From NCBI GenBank assembly GCA_052143655.1, contig JBKQSL010000033.1, positions 1 through 28,068 of the forward strand: 28,068 nucleotides of DNA, given 5' to 3'. Position 1 is the first letter of the stretch. Every line of letters starts with the position of its first letter. Below the pieces are notes generated by a model. The model saw only the letters and a list, made by a program, of their open reading frames with translations. It searched no databases and was not told the DNA's origin. Shown here one piece after another: positions 21,043 through 28,068 of the stretch. Source of the DNA: CAVSUR01 sp052143655. Its GTDB lineage: Bacteria > Actinomycetota > Actinomycetes > Streptosporangiales > Streptosporangiaceae. A program made the translations under genes and the position numbers.

Positions 21043-21957
21043 GTGACCAAGGTGGTGACGACATTGACGCGTGTTGTCGTCGTCGGTGACCTGATGACGG
21101 ACACCGTCGCTCACGCTCACCTGGCGCTGGCCAGGGGCAGCGACACGCCCGCGACGGTGACCATGCATGGCGGCGGCGCGGGCGCGAACATCGCGGCCTG
21201 GCTGGCCGTCGATGGCGCCGAGGTAGCCTTCGTCGGCCGCCGCGGCGCCGACATCGCCGGCCGGAACCGGGACATGGAGCTGATGGGCTATGGCGTCGAC
21301 GCCCGGCTCGTGATGGACCCCGAGCGGCAGACGGGTACCTGCGTGGTGATGGTGACCCACCGCGGCGACCAGACAATGATGTCCGACCCCGGGGCGAACG
21401 CGGCCCTGTCCCCCGATGACCTGCCCAAGGACCTGTTCACTCCCGGCAGCCACCTGCACATCTCCGGCTACACGCTGCTGAATGAGGGTTCCCGCGAGGC
21501 GGGGCTGGCTGCGTTCGACTACGCGCAGCGGGCCGGGATGAGCGTCTCGGTGGACGGGGCGTCGTCGGCGCCGCTGGAGCGCCTGGGCGCCGAGCCGTTC
21601 CTGCAGATGACCAACGGCGCCACGCTGCTTTTCGTGAACGCCGACCAGGCCCGCGTGCTCACCGGCCGGGATGAGCCCGAGCAGGCGGCCCGCGTGCTGA
21701 ACGCCTGGTACCCGCAGGTCGTGATGAAGCTCGGCCCGGATGGCTCGATGTTCTACGCCAATGGTCGGCACGACCCGGTCCGGGTCCCGGCCCCGCCGAT
21801 CGAGCGGGTGGTGGACGGCACCGGCGCGGGCGACGCGTTCTGCGCGGGATTCCTGCCTGCCTGGCTGGACAAGAAGCCGCCCGCCGAGGCGCTGGTCAGC
21901 GGCAGCCGCCTGGCGGCCCGGGCAATGAGCATGGTCGGCGCCCGCCCGGCGCTCTAG
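21043..21957 (+). CDS. PfkB-family carbohydrate kinase
   Basis: This 304-residue protein is a ribokinase/PfkB-fold sugar or nucleoside kinase of unknown substrate. It has VVVVGDLMTDTVA at the start, the glycine motif MHGGGAGANIAAWLAVDGAEV, FVGRRGADIAG, and the ATP/anion-hole motif DGTGAGDAFCAGF with catalytic D264. It is not a close copy of the adoK product elsewhere in the window. The start is uncertain: GTG 21043, GTG 21052 and TTG 21064 are all in frame and none has a clear Shine-Dalgarno. A locally AT-richer stretch at 20905-20985 probably carries its promoter. It follows cobU by 138 bases and converges on the SARP gene. Confidence 0.85.
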   Translation: MTKVVTTLTRVVVVGDLMTDTVAHAHLALARGSDTPATVTMHGGGAGANIAAWLAVDGAEVAFVGRRGADIAGRNRDMELMGYGVDARLVMDPERQTGTCVVMVTHRGDQTMMSDPGANAALSPDDLPKDLFTPGSHLHISGYTLLNEGSREAGLAAFDYAQRAGMSVSVDGASSAPLERLGAEPFLQMTNGATLLFVNADQARVLTGRDEPEQAARVLNAWYPQVVMKLGPDGSMFYANGRHDPVRVPAPPIERVVDGTGAGDAFCAGFLPAWLDKKPPAEALVSGSRLAARAMSMVGARPAL

Positions 21958-22056
21958 CGGGCCGGCAGCTGACCGGGGCACGGCCGGGAGTCGGCCTGGC
22001 CGGCGCGCCTGCAGGCTTGTCAGCTAGAGAACCGACGCCGGCATCGGGTCAGCCGG

Positions 22057-24921
22057 TCAGGCAGGAGGCGGGCCAGGCTGCCTCAGCTTGGCCCGGATCC
22101 GGTCAGCGTCCGGATGGTGCAGGTCATCCAGGATCGCGAGCGCCTCCTGCCAGGCAGCGCGAGCCTGCCCCGGATTCCCGGCAGCGTGGCCGACGTCACC
22201 GAGGTGACCGAGGGCCTCGGCCAGGCCCCAGCGGCCGCCGCTCCCGCGATGCAGGTCAGCTGACTGCTGGTAATAGGCCGTCGCATCGGTGTAGTTACCG
22301 GCCTGCTGATGGGCATAGCCCAGGCTGTCCAGCGCGCTGGCCACTCCCTCCGTGCTGCCCAGGCCGCGGAATAGTTCGAGTGCCTGCCCGCAGCAGCGCA
22401 GTGCCTGCTCGTGGTCCCCGAGCACGGCATGCAGCCAGCCGGCCGCGTTGAGCGCCATGGCCTGACCATTCCGGTCCCCGGCGGCCGTGTAGGACGCCAG
22501 CGCCTGCTCGGCCTGGCTGAGCGCCTCGCCATGCCGGCCCTGGAAGCTCAGCGTGATGGCCAGTGCGTTGTGCGTCTGCGCCTGCCCGGCGTAGTCGGCA
22601 CGCTCGGCGTACATATTCAGCGCCAGTTCCAGGTGCTCATGCGCCTGTTCGTAGCGGCCGACCTGGGCGCTGGCGTAGCCGAAACGCTGATGGGCAGCGG
22701 CCTGCGCCTGCCGGTCACCCAGTCGCTGCGCGGCGGCTAGCGCAATCTGCTCGGTGGCCACCCGGTCGTGCCAGCGGCCCCGGAAGTCCAGGAACCGGGA
22801 CAGCGCCCACGGGATCTGCCACGCGTAAGTGTCGAAGCCGTCCTCCAGTGCCCGGCCGGCTGCGGCCATGAGGACCTGGCTCTCGGCCTCGAACCAGGCC
22901 AGGGCCTGCCCGCTGTCAGCGATGTGCTCGGGCTCGGCGCCTGGCTGCAGCGGTGCCAGCGCGATCGGCCTGCGAGCGGGATGCAGCAGCAGCGCTGCCG
23001 AGTGAGCCGTGTGCAGGTAATGATCGAGCATCCGGCCGGCGGCCGCATGCCGGTCAGCCTCGCTGTCTGCTGACTGAGTCAGGTCGGCGGCGTAGGCACG
23101 GAGCAGGTCGTGGCAGGAGAACCGGCCGGGAACATGCTCGGCCAGCAGGTTCACCCTGGTCAGCTGGCCAAGCCTGCGGCGCGCCTCAGCCAGCGGCAGG
23201 CCGGCCAGGCTGGCCGCGGCAGCGGCGGCGATGTCCGGGCCGGCGTGCAGCCCGAGCAGCCGGAACAGCCGCGCCGCGGGGGCGTCCAGCTGCTGGTAGG
23301 ACCAGGAGAACACGGCCCGGACATTCGCGGCCGCGTGCCCGGCGTCCAGCGCGTCCAGCCGCACGCGGGCATCGCGCAGGTCGGCTATCAGGGCCGCCAG
23401 GCCGAGCCCTGGCTGGCTGGCGATGCGAGCGGCGGCGATGCTCAGTGCCAGGGGCAGTCGCGCGCACAGCCGGATCAGCTCATCTGCGGCGCGGGGGTCG
23501 CCGTCGACCCGTTCCGGGCCCAGGTGGCGGGCCAGTAGTTCCCGCGCCTCGGCGACGGCGAGCACATCCAGGGTCAGCGGGAACGCGCCCTCGACGGCAA
23601 CCAGGCTGGTCAGCTGGCTGCGGCTGGTCACGATCAGCAGGCAGCCGGGGCTGGCCGGGATCAGCGGGCGGACCTGATCGACGTCTCGTGCGTTGTCCAG
23701 CAGCACCAGCACCCGCTTGCCTGCCAGCACGCTGCGGTACAGGGCCGCCTGTCCGTCGAGGCCAGCCGGGATCCTGGCTGGCGGCACGGCCAGTGCGTCG
23801 GTGCAGAGCCTGATGGCCTCGGCCGGGGTCACCGGCGGCCTGGCGGGCTGGTAACCGCACAGGTTCACATACAGCTGGCCGTCTGGGAACCGCTCGGCTA
23901 CCTGCTGCGCGAAATGCAGGGCCAGCGTGGTCTTGCCGATCCCGGCGGTACCGTCGATGACTGCGATCACCGTCATCTTGCTCGCCTCGGCCGCCTCGGC
24001 GGCCAGCCCGGCAAGTATCTTGAGTGCCTCGGCCCGGCCCGCGAACAGCCGCGTTGCAGCAGGCAGCTGTCTGGGCACGACGTTCTCCTGGGCCGCTGCC
24101 GCAGGGCGCTGGCCCGCAGCGGGCGGCCTGCCGACCGTCGGCGCGGAGCCGGGCAGCTCGTCTCCTGCCGGGAGCAGGAGCGCACTGTCGTTCTGCAGGA
24201 TGCGCTGGTACAGCTGCCTGAGCTCAGGACCGGGATCGATGCCGAGCTCGTCGACCAGGACGTGCCGGACGTCCTGATAGGCGGCGACGGCGTCGGCCGT
24301 CCGGCCACTGCGGTAGAGGCTCAGCATCAGCTGCGCGTGGAACTGCTCCTGCAACGGGTGGTCCGCGACCTCCTGGCGCAATTCCGCCACGACCTCATCG
24401 GGCCGGCCCAGGTGAAGATCGGCGTCGACCCGCGCCGCCAGCGCCCGCAGCCGCTGGTCTTCGAGGAGGGGGACTTCGCGGTCCCGCAGCAGCTGCGAGG
24501 GCACGTCGGCGAGCGGCTTGCCTCGCCATAGCCCGAGCGCCTCCCGCAGCAGGTCAGCTGCCTGCGCCCAGGCCCCGGCCTCGGCGGCCGCATGGCCGTG
24601 CCCAGCGAGCGCGCTGAACGCGCGGACATCAAGCTCGCTGTCGGCCACCTTGATCAGGTAGCCAGGCGGCTGCGTCTTGACCAGGTGGGCACCAGCCGGG
24701 CCCAGCGTCGACCGCAGTCGCTGAACGGCACTGTGCAGGGCGCCCCGCGCGCCCGCCGGCGGCTGGTCCTCCCACAGCATCTCGGCAAGATCGTCCAGGC
24801 TGACCACTCGCCCGGCGCTGAGCAGCAGCACCGCCAGCAACACGCGCTGCCGTGGCGCCGACACGGGCACGAGGCGCGTGCCGTCGCGGACGACGAGCGG
24901 CCCGAGTAGCCCGAAGTCCAT
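22057..24921 (-). CDS. SARP/AfsR-type transcriptional regulator with NB-ARC ATPase and TPR repeats
   Basis: This 954-residue regulator has an OmpR-like winged helix (about 1-95, LLLSAGRVVSLDDLAEMLW), then a bacterial transcriptional activation domain (about 98-245, ending DELGIDPGPELRQLYQRIL). An NB-ARC STAND ATPase follows, with P-loop DGTAGIGKTT (K330), Walker B KRVLVLLDN (403-410) and LLIVTSRSQL. The C-terminal third holds TPR-like repeats (GDRNGQAMALNAAGWLHAVLG, QAGNYTDATAYYQQSADLH; each quoted in part). Such proteins activate secondary-metabolite genes by binding direct repeats. ATG 24921 starts the domain correctly; a longer frame to 24987 is unlikely. No biosynthetic gene cluster is nearby, so its targets are unknown. 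GTGTCAC repeats lie upstream. Confidence 0.9.
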   Translation of the reverse strand: MDFGLLGPLVVRDGTRLVPVSAPRQRVLLAVLLLSAGRVVSLDDLAEMLWEDQPPAGARGALHSAVQRLRSTLGPAGAHLVKTQPPGYLIKVADSELDVRAFSALAGHGHAAAEAGAWAQAADLLREALGLWRGKPLADVPSQLLRDREVPLLEDQRLRALAARVDADLHLGRPDEVVAELRQEVADHPLQEQFHAQLMLSLYRSGRTADAVAAYQDVRHVLVDELGIDPGPELRQLYQRILQNDSALLLPAGDELPGSAPTVGRPPAAGQRPAAAAQENVVPRQLPAATRLFAGRAEALKILAGLAAEAAEASKMTVIAVIDGTAGIGKTTLALHFAQQVAERFPDGQLYVNLCGYQPARPPVTPAEAIRLCTDALAVPPARIPAGLDGQAALYRSVLAGKRVLVLLDNARDVDQVRPLIPASPGCLLIVTSRSQLTSLVAVEGAFPLTLDVLAVAEARELLARHLGPERVDGDPRAADELIRLCARLPLALSIAAARIASQPGLGLAALIADLRDARVRLDALDAGHAAANVRAVFSWSYQQLDAPAARLFRLLGLHAGPDIAAAAAASLAGLPLAEARRRLGQLTRVNLLAEHVPGRFSCHDLLRAYAADLTQSADSEADRHAAAGRMLDHYLHTAHSAALLLHPARRPIALAPLQPGAEPEHIADSGQALAWFEAESQVLMAAAGRALEDGFDTYAWQIPWALSRFLDFRGRWHDRVATEQIALAAAQRLGDRQAQAAAHQRFGYASAQVGRYEQAHEHLELALNMYAERADYAGQAQTHNALAITLSFQGRHGEALSQAEQALASYTAAGDRNGQAMALNAAGWLHAVLGDHEQALRCCGQALELFRGLGSTEGVASALDSLGYAHQQAGNYTDATAYYQQSADLHRGSGGRWGLAEALGHLGDVGHAAGNPGQARAAWQEALAILDDLHHPDADRIRAKLRQPGPPPA

Positions 24922-24961
24922 GCCCCCGCACCTCTTCCCGGCAATCTGCGCGCTGTGCCGA

Positions 24962-24987
24962 GTGACACCGGCGGATCGCGGTGACAC
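24962..24987 (-). promoter_or_regulatory. Direct repeat upstream of the SARP regulator gene
   Basis: On the plus strand GTGACAC occurs at 24962-24968 and 24981-24987, 19 bases apart; on the coding strand both read GTGTCAC. They lie 41 to 66 bases before ATG 24921. Direct heptamer repeats are the usual SARP target form, although the spacing differs from the common 11 or 22 bases. Autoregulation is only a guess. Confidence 0.3.
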
Positions 24988-25079
24988 TGCGATAAGACCG
25001 CAGATTACCCGGCGCGGAAAGCGAAGGTCTCGGTCACGAAGGGCCAGAACGCGATGGCCGGCCGGCAGGCACGAACTAG

Positions 25080-25190
25080 TGTCCTGCTCATGCGTGCACG
25101 AACTGGTTCGGCACGGGCGTGCTCTGGCTGGCCCCGGCCGACCCGGGCCCGTTCCGCGCGCTCACCGAGCGGGTCTTCGCCGCCTTCCGC
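25080..25190 (+). pseudogene. Decayed fragment resembling 2'-5' RNA ligase (2H phosphoesterase) family
   Basis: Just before the SDR gene, the frame opening after TAG at 25077-25079 encodes NWFGTGVLWLAPADPGPFR and then ALTERVFAAF. The codons here end almost entirely in G or C. Actinobacterial 2'-5' RNA ligase-like proteins carry a block of the form W-G-VLYLAP-P-PFRALT. Here it is isolated: there is no start, no HxT motif, and the frame leaves the family pattern after about 35 residues. I read it as a gene remnant. The match is from memory and short. Confidence 0.4.
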
Positions 25191-25225
25191 TTTTCCCCCC
25201 AGCGAGGGCCAGTACGGGCCCGGCC

Positions 25226-25999
25226 GTGCCTGACTACCTGGAGCGGCTCTTCTCGCTGCGCGGCCGGGTCGCGATCGTGACCGGCGGCAGTTCCGGCATC
25301 GGCCTGGCCATGGCGCTGGCTCTCGGGCAGGCCGGGGCCGACGTCGTGCTGATCGCCCGCCGTGAGCCGGCGCTGCGGGACGCCGCGGCCGAGCTCACCG
25401 CAGCCGGCTGCGCGGCCGGCTGGGTCAGCGCGGATCTCGGTGACCGGGCTGCCCTCGACCGGGCCGCGGCGGCCGCGGCGCAGCCCTTCGGCGAGCCGGA
25501 CATCCTGGTCAACTGCGCCGGGCTGAACCTGCGGCCGCCGCTCGCCGAGCTTACGATCGCGCAGTGGGATCAGCTCGTGGCCGTGAACCTGACCGCGCCG
25601 TTCCTGCTGGGCCAGCGGTTCGGCCCGGGCATGGCGCAGCGCGGCTACGGCCGGATCCTGAACGTGGCGTCCCAGCAGGCGCTGCGCGCGTTCGGCAACA
25701 GCGGCGGTTACGGGGCAGCCAAGGGCGGCCTGGTCTCGCTGACCAGGTCACAGTCGGAAGCGTGGGCCCCGCGCGGGGTGTGCTGCAACGCTCTCGCTCC
25801 CGGCTTCGTCGCCACCCCGCTGACCGCGGAGGTGGCCGCCGACCCGGTGCGGTCAGCGGCGCTCGCCGCCCGGACCATGATCGGGCGCAACGGCGAGGCG
25901 GCTGACTTCGCCGGCGCCGCCGTGTTCCTGGCCAGCTCGGCCAGTGCCTACGTGACCGGTCAGGTCATCTGCGTAGATGGCGGCTTCTCGGCGACCTGA
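25226..25999 (+). CDS. Short-chain dehydrogenase/reductase
   Basis: This 257-residue classical SDR has all the expected motifs. The NAD(P) site is VTGGSSGIG near residue 20, with an Arg-Arg pair after the second strand (LIARREP) that favours NADPH. NCAG follows, then the active site NVASQQALRAFGNSGGYGAAKGG with Tyr and Lys in YxxxK, and the C-terminal VTGQVICVDGGF. The fold resembles gluconate 5-dehydrogenase and 3-oxoacyl-ACP reductase relatives, but the substrate cannot be deduced. GTG 25226 gives the usual N-terminus (VPDYLERLFSLRGRVAIVTG); the Shine-Dalgarno is weak. A much longer frame to 24878 crosses the promoter region and a pseudogene, and is rejected. Degenerate copies of GCGRCCTGA lie around the stop. 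Confidence 0.9.
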   Translation: MPDYLERLFSLRGRVAIVTGGSSGIGLAMALALGQAGADVVLIARREPALRDAAAELTAAGCAAGWVSADLGDRAALDRAAAAAAQPFGEPDILVNCAGLNLRPPLAELTIAQWDQLVAVNLTAPFLLGQRFGPGMAQRGYGRILNVASQQALRAFGNSGGYGAAKGGLVSLTRSQSEAWAPRGVCCNALAPGFVATPLTAEVAADPVRSAALAARTMIGRNGEAADFAGAAVFLASSASAYVTGQVICVDGGFSAT

Positions 26000-26056
26000 A
26001 CGGCGCGCCGGGCGGCCTGACGGGCGCTACCACTGCCGGACGGGCACAATGACGGC

Positions 26057-28068
26057 ATGGCCAGACGCACCACCACAACGCCGCCGCCCGAGGACTTCGA
26101 GGAAAACATCGTTGACATCGACGTCACCGATGAGATGCGCAGCAGCTTCCTCGAGTACGCCTACTCGGTCATCTACCAGCGAGCCCTGCCGGACGCCAGG
26201 GACGGGCTGAAGCCGGTCCAGCGCCGGATCCTGTTCCAGATGAGCGAGATGGGGCTGCGGCCCGACCGGCCGCACGTCAAGTGCGCCCGGGTAGTCGGCG
26301 ACGTGATGGGCCGCCTGCACCCGCACGGGGACAGCGCGATCTACGACGCACTGGTCCGGATGGCGCAGCCCTGGGCGATGCGGCTGCCGCTGATCGACGG
26401 GCACGGCAACTTCGGCTCGCTCGGCGGCGATGACGCGCCGGCCGCCTACCGTTACACGGAGGCCCGGCTGGCACCGCCGGCCATGGAGATGGTCGCCTCG
26501 CTGGACGAGGACACCGTCGATTTCATCCCGAACTACGACGGCCAGATCCTGCAGCCCGAAGTGCTGCCAGCCGCCCTGCCGAACCTGCTCGTCAACGGGG
26601 CCGCCGGGATCGCGGTGGGGATGGCCACCAACATGGCGCCGCATAACCTCGGCGAGGTCATCGCGGCGGCCCGGCACCTGATCGCGCACCCGGATGCGGA
26701 CACCCAGACGCTGATGCGCTTCGTGCCTGGCCCGGATCTGCCCACCGGCGGCAAGATCGCCGGCCTGGACGGGATCCGGGAGGCGTACGAGACCGGCCGG
26801 GGGACGTTCCGCACCCGGGCCAGCGCCCGGATCGAGCAGGTCACGCCGCGCCGCACCGGGATCGTGGTCACCGAGCTGCCGTTCGGCATCGGCCCGGAGA
26901 AGGTGATCGCACGGATCAAGGACCTGGTCAGCGCCAAGAAGCTCGCCGGGATCGCCGACCTGAAGGACCTGACCGACCGGCACCGCGGGCTGCACCTGCT
27001 GATCGAGGTGCGCAGCGGCTTCCACGCCGAGGCCGTGCTGGAGGAGCTGTACCGGCTCACTCCGATGGAAGAGACGTTCGGCATTAACAACGTGGCCCTG
27101 GTTGACGGCAAGCCGCGGCTGCTCGGCCTGCGCGACCTGCTGGAGATTTACGTCGGGCACCGGCTGGACGTGGTCCGGCGCCGCAGCCTGTTCCGCCGGG
27201 CCAAGCGAGCCGGCCGGCTGCACCTGATCGACGGCCTGCTCATCGCGCTGCTGAACATCGACGAGGTCATCCAGGTCATCCGGGCCAGCGACGACGCCGC
27301 TGCGGCGAAAGAGCGCCTGATGACGGTGTTCGACCTGTCCGAGGTCCAGGCCCAGTACATCCTGGACACCCCGCTGCGGCGGCTGACCCGCTTCGACCGG
27401 CTGGAGCTGGAGCGCGAGCGGGAGACGCTGCAAGCCGAGATTGCCGAGCTCACCGAGATCATCGACTCCGACCAGCGGCTGCGCGAGGTCGTGTCGGGCG
27501 AGCTGGCCAGCGTGGCCGAGCGGTTCGGCACGCCGCGGCGCACGGTCCTGCTGGAGGGCTCGGGCGTGCAGCGGACCGCCGCGGTGCCGCTGGAGGTCGC
27601 CGACGAGCCGTGCACTGTGCTGCTGTCCTCGGCCGGCCTGCTGGCCAGGACCACGCTTCCGGCCGAGGCGGACGACGGCCCCGGGCCGCGCTCGGCGCAC
27701 GACGTGATCGTGGCGTCGGTGCCCGCGACGGCGCGCGGCACCGTGGGGGTGGTTACCTCGGTCGGCCGGCTGATCCGGCTCGGGGTGCTGGAGCTGCCGG
27801 CCATTCCGCCCAGCGCCCACTCCCCCGGCCTGTCCGGCGGCGCGCCGGTCAGTGAGTTCGTCGGCACCGAGCCGGGCGAGACCGTGGTCGGCCTGGTCGC
27901 GGCCGACGCGGCTGGGGCCGGGCTGGCGCTCGGGACCGCCGCCGGGGTAGTCAAGCGGGTCAGCCCGGACTATCCGCAGCAGGCCACCGACTTCGAGGTC
28001 ATCGCCCTGAAGGACGGCGACCGGGTCGTCGGCGCGGTGCAGCTGCGCAGCGAGGACGAGGACCTGGT
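26057..28068 (+). CDS. parC: DNA topoisomerase IV subunit A (partial, runs off the window)
   Basis: This type IIA topoisomerase subunit breaks and rejoins DNA for chromosome decatenation with ParE. The 670 visible residues cover the winged-helix/tower domain and the start of the beta-pinwheel. The catalytic tyrosine is Y133 in AAYRYTEARLAP. The quinolone-resistance region HPHGDSAIYDALVRMAQPW has the wild-type S93 and D97. GINNVALVDGKPRLLGLRDLLEIYV and a coiled-coil hinge follow. No GyrA-box (QRRGGRG) is seen in the visible pinwheel part, which favours ParC over GyrA. ATG 26057 is used; no clear Shine-Dalgarno is present, and a CACAAT box lies six bases upstream, so it may be leaderless. No stop is reached at the window end. 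Confidence 0.9.
   Translation, partial: MARRTTTTPPPEDFEENIVDIDVTDEMRSSFLEYAYSVIYQRALPDARDGLKPVQRRILFQMSEMGLRPDRPHVKCARVVGDVMGRLHPHGDSAIYDALVRMAQPWAMRLPLIDGHGNFGSLGGDDAPAAYRYTEARLAPPAMEMVASLDEDTVDFIPNYDGQILQPEVLPAALPNLLVNGAAGIAVGMATNMAPHNLGEVIAAARHLIAHPDADTQTLMRFVPGPDLPTGGKIAGLDGIREAYETGRGTFRTRASARIEQVTPRRTGIVVTELPFGIGPEKVIARIKDLVSAKKLAGIADLKDLTDRHRGLHLLIEVRSGFHAEAVLEELYRLTPMEETFGINNVALVDGKPRLLGLRDLLEIYVGHRLDVVRRRSLFRRAKRAGRLHLIDGLLIALLNIDEVIQVIRASDDAAAAKERLMTVFDLSEVQAQYILDTPLRRLTRFDRLELERERETLQAEIAELTEIIDSDQRLREVVSGELASVAERFGTPRRTVLLEGSGVQRTAAVPLEVADEPCTVLLSSAGLLARTTLPAEADDGPGPRSAHDVIVASVPATARGTVGVVTSVGRLIRLGVLELPAIPPSAHSPGLSGGAPVSEFVGTEPGETVVGLVAADAAGAGLALGTAAGVVKRVSPDYPQQATDFEVIALKDGDRVVGAVQLRSEDEDL

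Larger units (their letters stand above)
24922..25225. other. 304-bp gap between the SARP gene and the SDR gene
   Basis: The gap holds a minus-strand pair of GTGTCAC direct repeats, an AATCTGCG/CGCAGATT inverted repeat (24943-24950 and 24999-25006), and the decayed 2'-5' RNA ligase-like fragment at about 25080-25190. The direct repeat GCACGAACT occurs at 25069-25077 and 25096-25104. No intact gene is seen. Confidence 0.55.

Noticed and set aside
19618..21981. 787-codon minus-strand open frame opposite cobU and the PfkB kinase
   Set aside because: It covers two recognised plus-strand genes and their promoter region and has no family motif.
26290..26370. Fluoroquinolone-resistance substitution in parC
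   Set aside because: The residues at the two classical positions read S93 and D97, the susceptible form.
26027..27820. 597-codon minus-strand open frame opposite parC
   Set aside because: It is a mirror of a clear topoisomerase gene and has biased composition only.

Overview
The window is very GC-rich DNA with strong G/C bias at third codon positions, many GTG starts, Shine-Dalgarno-less (apparently leaderless) genes and actinobacterial-only families (CtaF, DUF3043, PspAA/PspAB, a SARP/AfsR regulator, a lipoprotein CtaC). It comes from a high-GC actinomycete, most likely a filamentous one. The order trpD-ctaE-qcrCAB and ctaF/ctaC-adoK-erpA-like matches, from memory, the mycobacterial respiratory locus. 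No rRNA, tRNA, CRISPR, prophage or insertion sequence was seen. Most genes are core housekeeping genes, and I found no convincing new multi-gene system. The less ordinary signals are regulatory sites, short tandem duplications and degenerate proteins.

Region 1 (1-14.1 kb), aerobic respiration. A stand-alone Lrp/AsnC ligand-binding protein converges on a two-gene operon of a degenerate receiver protein and trpD. Divergent from that operon runs ctaE-qcrC-qcrA-qcrB, with ATGA overlaps between qcrC/qcrA and qcrA/qcrB, ending in a strong hairpin. An exported beta-propeller-like protein follows, then on the minus strand ctaC-ctaD-(possible 38-aa ORF)-ctaF. Together these encode a cytochrome bcc-aa3 supercomplex: menaquinol is oxidised by QcrB and QcrA, electrons pass through di-haem QcrC to the CuA of CtaC and the haem-copper site of CtaD. 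Upstream of ctaC are two copies of a 13-bp palindrome. A divergent tusA-like gene, a CtaG-like membrane protein, adenosine kinase (adoK) and an A-type Fe-S carrier (erpA-like) follow. The last has an exact match to the SigR/SigH promoter pattern GGAAT-N18-GTT.

Region 2 (14.3-17.4 kb), membrane stress. htpX-pspAB and pspA-pspAA form two minus-strand units of an actinobacterial phage-shock module, separated by a 349-bp hairpin-rich gap.

Region 3 (17.6-22 kb) holds a DUF3043 membrane protein, an aldo/keto reductase, a small conserved-looking protein, CobU with a degenerate N-terminal extension, and a second PfkB-family kinase.

Region 4 (22-28 kb) holds a large AfsR-like regulator (minus), a decayed 2'-5' RNA ligase-like fragment, an SDR oxidoreductase and the first two kilobases of a topoisomerase IV subunit A gene that runs off the window.

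Short tandem duplications (12-22 bp) recur throughout. Several of them lie directly across stop codons.
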